35,363 nt of DNA from Chloroflexota bacterium (GTDB taxonomy: Bacteria; Chloroflexota; Anaerolineae; Anaerolineales; E44-bin32): the NCBI GenBank assembly GCA_027298025.1, contig JAPUGV010000218.1:1-35363 (forward strand), given 5' to 3'. The notes under the pieces were generated by a model. That model did no database searches and was not told the DNA's origin. It was given only the letters and a program-made list of their open reading frames with translations. Positions 30,953-35,363 of this stretch are shown in pieces. Every line of letters begins with the position of its first letter. Within the stretch, counting starts at the first letter, position 1. The position numbers and the translations under genes were made by a program.

Positions 30953-31561
30953 ATGAGCAGCGCCATGCCGCGCTCCGTTGAGCGGTTGATTGAGGCCTTC
31001 GCGCGTCTTCCGGGGATAGGCCCCAAGACCGCCTCCCGGCTCACCTATCACCTGCTTCGTGCCTCGGAGGGCGAAAGTCGAGAGTTGGCGGAGGCACTGG
31101 TGGCCGTTCGGGAGGGCACCGTTTTTTGTTCGCGGTGCTTCAATATAACTTCGAAGGAGGCAGATCCGTGCGAGATCTGCGGGGATCCCAGTCGGGAGGC
31201 GGGTGTGCTTTGTGTGGTGGAGGAACCCTTGGACGTACTGGCGATCGAGCGCACGGGAAGCTACGCGGGTCGCTACCACGTGCTGCATGGCGCAATTTCG
31301 CCGGTAGAGGGGATCGGTCCTGATGATCTTCGGATCCGTGAGTTGATCGCTCGAGTGGACGCAGAGGGAATCACAGAGGTTATCGTGGCCACCAATCCAA
31401 CGCTGGAAGGCGAGGCCACCGCCATGTATCTTAAGGACGCGGTGCACAATCCGGAAGTACGAATGACTCGTCTTGCGCGCGGTCTACCTGCCGGCGGCGA
31501 TCTGGAGTATGCGGATGCTCGCACTCTTTCTGAGGCGCTGCAGGGGCGGCGGGAGGTTTGA
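30953..31561 (+). CDS. recR: Recombination mediator protein RecR
   Basis: RecR works with RecO (and RecF) to load RecA on gapped DNA. The 202-residue protein has an N-terminal helix-hairpin-helix (FARLPGIGPKTASRLTYHLL), a C4 zinc finger (CSRC and CEIC), the TOPRIM region (LCVVEEPLDVLAIERTGSYA, HGAISPVEGIGPDDL, then EVIVATNPTLEGEATA) and the C-terminal RLARGLPAGGDLEYADARTL. Length and motifs are normal. The rRNA promoter -35 begins three bases after its stop codon. Confidence 0.98.
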   Translation: MSSAMPRSVERLIEAFARLPGIGPKTASRLTYHLLRASEGESRELAEALVAVREGTVFCSRCFNITSKEADPCEICGDPSREAGVLCVVEEPLDVLAIERTGSYAGRYHVLHGAISPVEGIGPDDLRIRELIARVDAEGITEVIVATNPTLEGEATAMYLKDAVHNPEVRMTRLARGLPAGGDLEYADARTLSEALQGRREV

Positions 31562-31563
31562 CC

Positions 31564-31591
31564 TTGACTTCCCAGTAGCTGCTCATATAAT
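31564..31591 (+). promoter_or_regulatory. rRNA operon promoter TTGACT-16-TATAAT
   Basis: TTGACT (31564-31569) and TATAAT (31586-31591) are spaced by 16 bases and are the closest to consensus in the window. They precede the 16S gene by about 250 bases. Confidence 0.85.
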
Positions 31592-31842
31592 TGCGGTACT
31601 AGACACCCGCGGTCTCGTCCCTACGGGGAAAGACCTAGACATTTGAAAGCGGTCAGAGACCTGGATCTTCCCACAGGGATTGATCTGTTCGGTCTGCCAG
31701 GGATGCCGATGTGCAGAATGGACACATCGGCGTTTTATGTCGCGGGCGGCGCACCTTAACAACTGAATAGTGATAGGAAGCCAGTAATAAAGTTCGGGCT
31801 TTGTCTTTGAGATCTGAACCACATCTTCGATGTGGCGAAGTT
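31592..31842 (+). promoter_or_regulatory. rRNA leader with a terminator-like hairpin and an 18-nt processing or antitermination element
   Basis: The leader contains a perfect 9-bp hairpin GCCGATGTG/CACATCGGC (31705-31713 and 31723-31731) followed by GTTTTA, which looks like an intrinsic terminator or attenuator. At 31753-31770 is ACCTTAACAACTGAATAG, repeated exactly before the 23S gene. Similar AACTGAATA sequences precede rRNA genes in Gram-positive operons. A GGTCT/AGACC stem lies at about 31611-31635. Confidence 0.65.
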
Positions 31843-33358
<1,516 letters not shown>

Positions 33359-33575
33359 CTATCAGGGAGTTCTGAGCCAAAGCCTGCGGGCTGCGGCTCC
33401 ACTCCAAACCGGAAATCCGCCCTACAGTGGTGTATGGGCGTCGAAGTCCCGAACCCCAGGTTTCCTATCACTACTCAGCTGCTAAAGTGCAAAATCCCGC
33501 CAAGGGGGGCTGGCTTTCAATAGGGCGAGGCCCAGAGGGGCGAGCGTCCTGGCGAAGCCAGGACGTTTAAAATGC
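33359..33575 (+). other. 16S to tRNA-Ile spacer with a terminator-like hairpin
   Basis: The spacer holds a perfect 9-bp stem CGTCCTGGC/GCCAGGACG with a GAA loop (33545-33565), followed by TTTAAAA and then tRNA-Ile. No gene is present. Confidence 0.7.
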
Positions 33576-33652
33576 GGGCCTTTAGCTCAGTTGGTTAGAG
33601 CGTTCCTCTGATAAGGGAAAGGTCCCAGGTTCGAATCCTGGAAGGCCCACCA
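33576..33652 (+). tRNA. tRNA-Ile (GAT)
   Basis: The acceptor stem GGGCCTT/AAGGCCC, anticodon loop CTGATAA and T arm AGGTTCGAATCCT are complete, with encoded CCA at 33650-33652. It is the usual rRNA spacer tRNA. Confidence 0.98.
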
Positions 33653-33715
33653 AAAGCGACTTGTCGGAGGCCTTGACATCCCACTGGGAATAAGGGCATT
33701 CAAGCACTCAGCCTT

Positions 33716-33791
33716 GGGGATGTAGCTCAGCTGGGAGAGCGCCGCCTTTGCAAGGCGGAGGCCAGGGGTTCGAATCCCCTCATCTCCACCA
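33716..33791 (+). tRNA. tRNA-Ala (TGC)
   Basis: The acceptor stem GGGGATG/CATCTCC (one G-T pair), anticodon stem GCCTT/AAGGC with TGC, and T arm GGGTTCGAATCCC are complete, with CCA at 33789-33791. It is the second spacer tRNA. Confidence 0.97.
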
Positions 33792-34264
33792 ACCGGCTTG
33801 CAGGATAGGACTGAGCCGGACGAGGAGCAACAAACAATCGGTTACGAACCGGATTTAGAGAACTGAATAGAACTGACTAGCATATTCGCCGCGGAGTTTG
33901 AGGCGCGAGAGCCGGGTGGGGGCCCATCTCGAGCTTCCGAAATCCTCCGAAATCCGGCCCGGCGGAATGCCGGGCCGCAGTGTGTCTAGGGGAATTGGCA
34001 ACCGGGCTGTGAGGCAGATCCAAGCTTGGATCGGAACCACAGCCGGGCGGCCAACCACCGGAAATATCACGGTGCAAGGGGCGTCCGGGGAGGCGGGTTC
34101 CGAAGACCCGCCGCCCTCAATCGGACCTTAACAACTGAATAGCATCGAGAGTATTCAGCAAATGCGTAGTTCCGGAAGATCCAGGAATCGATCGGAACGC
34201 CTGCAAAGCGCGTGAGTTGATGCTCTCACCGCGAAGAACGTCAATTTCTCCGTATCACACTAAT
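33792..34264 (+). other. tRNA-Ala to 23S spacer with hairpins and the repeated 18-nt element
   Basis: This 470-base spacer has no gene. It contains AGAACTGAATAG near 33859, an 8-bp hairpin GGCCCGGC/GCCGGGCC (33956-33976), and a larger stem GGCTGTG/CACAGCC (34005-34044) enclosing the 16-bp palindrome GATCCAAGCTTGGATC (34017-34032). A GGCGGGT/ACCCGCC hairpin lies near 34092-34112. ACCTTAACAACTGAATAG recurs at 34125-34142. These are probably RNase processing and antitermination signals. Confidence 0.65.

Positions 34265-35363
<1,099 letters not shown>

Overview
The window looks like chromosomal DNA from a member of the Chloroflexota, probably an Anaerolineae-like lineage; this is inferred, not searched. 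The 16S rRNA carries ACACCTACGGGTGGCAGC, the EUB338-III type of the universal 338 site, and the GTAAAACGTAGGAGG form after the 530 loop. Protein types seen often in this phylum are also present: a histidine-phosphatase/DUF3090/SCO1664-like trio, a LysM plus lamin-tail surface protein, and PPM phosphatases beside an FHA protein. Gene density is high, many genes overlap by 4 bp, GTG and TTG starts are common, and no phage, transposon or CRISPR array is visible.

Left part (1-10.6 kb), almost all on the minus strand: a gene cut by the left edge (possibly an XPB/Ssl2-like helicase-associated protein); a diacylglycerol-kinase-family lipid kinase; a 450-base GC-rich gap; then a run read right to left as homoserine dehydrogenase, a tandem GNAT acetyltransferase, a HAD hydrolase, and an MFS transporter with a degenerate nucleotide-cyclase-like domain. 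Next comes a compact operon: rarA, histidine phosphatase, DUF3090, SCO1664-like kinase-fold protein.

Middle (10.6-25.5 kb): maf and a lipoprotein class B penicillin-binding protein (so the organism probably makes peptidoglycan) plus rsgA on the plus strand. They converge on a long minus-strand group: xpt, guaA, a VWA-like/FHA membrane protein, a membrane-anchored PPM phosphatase, a phosphatase-like pseudoenzyme with a transmembrane segment and a predicted propeller, and coaE fused to a GNAT-like domain. This purine-linked membrane phospho-signalling group is the most interesting part of the window. lexA is divergent from xpt, with a consensus-like promoter whose spacer holds a GAAC-N4-GTTC SOS box. 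A coiled-coil J-domain protein and a crotonase-family enzyme follow.

Right part (25.4-35.4 kb), mostly plus strand: tRNA-Pro, a small conserved-looking protein, tRNA-Gly, a CAT-anticodon tRNA, a second PPM phosphatase, a frameshifted VOC-family pseudogene, a hairpin-rich gap, the LysM/lamin-tail protein, tatA (minus), then dnaX-ybaB-recR. An rRNA operon starts directly after recR from a near-consensus promoter: leader, 16S, tRNA-Ile(GAT), tRNA-Ala(TGC), and a 23S that runs off the right edge. The leader and spacers hold a repeated 18-nt element and terminator-like hairpins.
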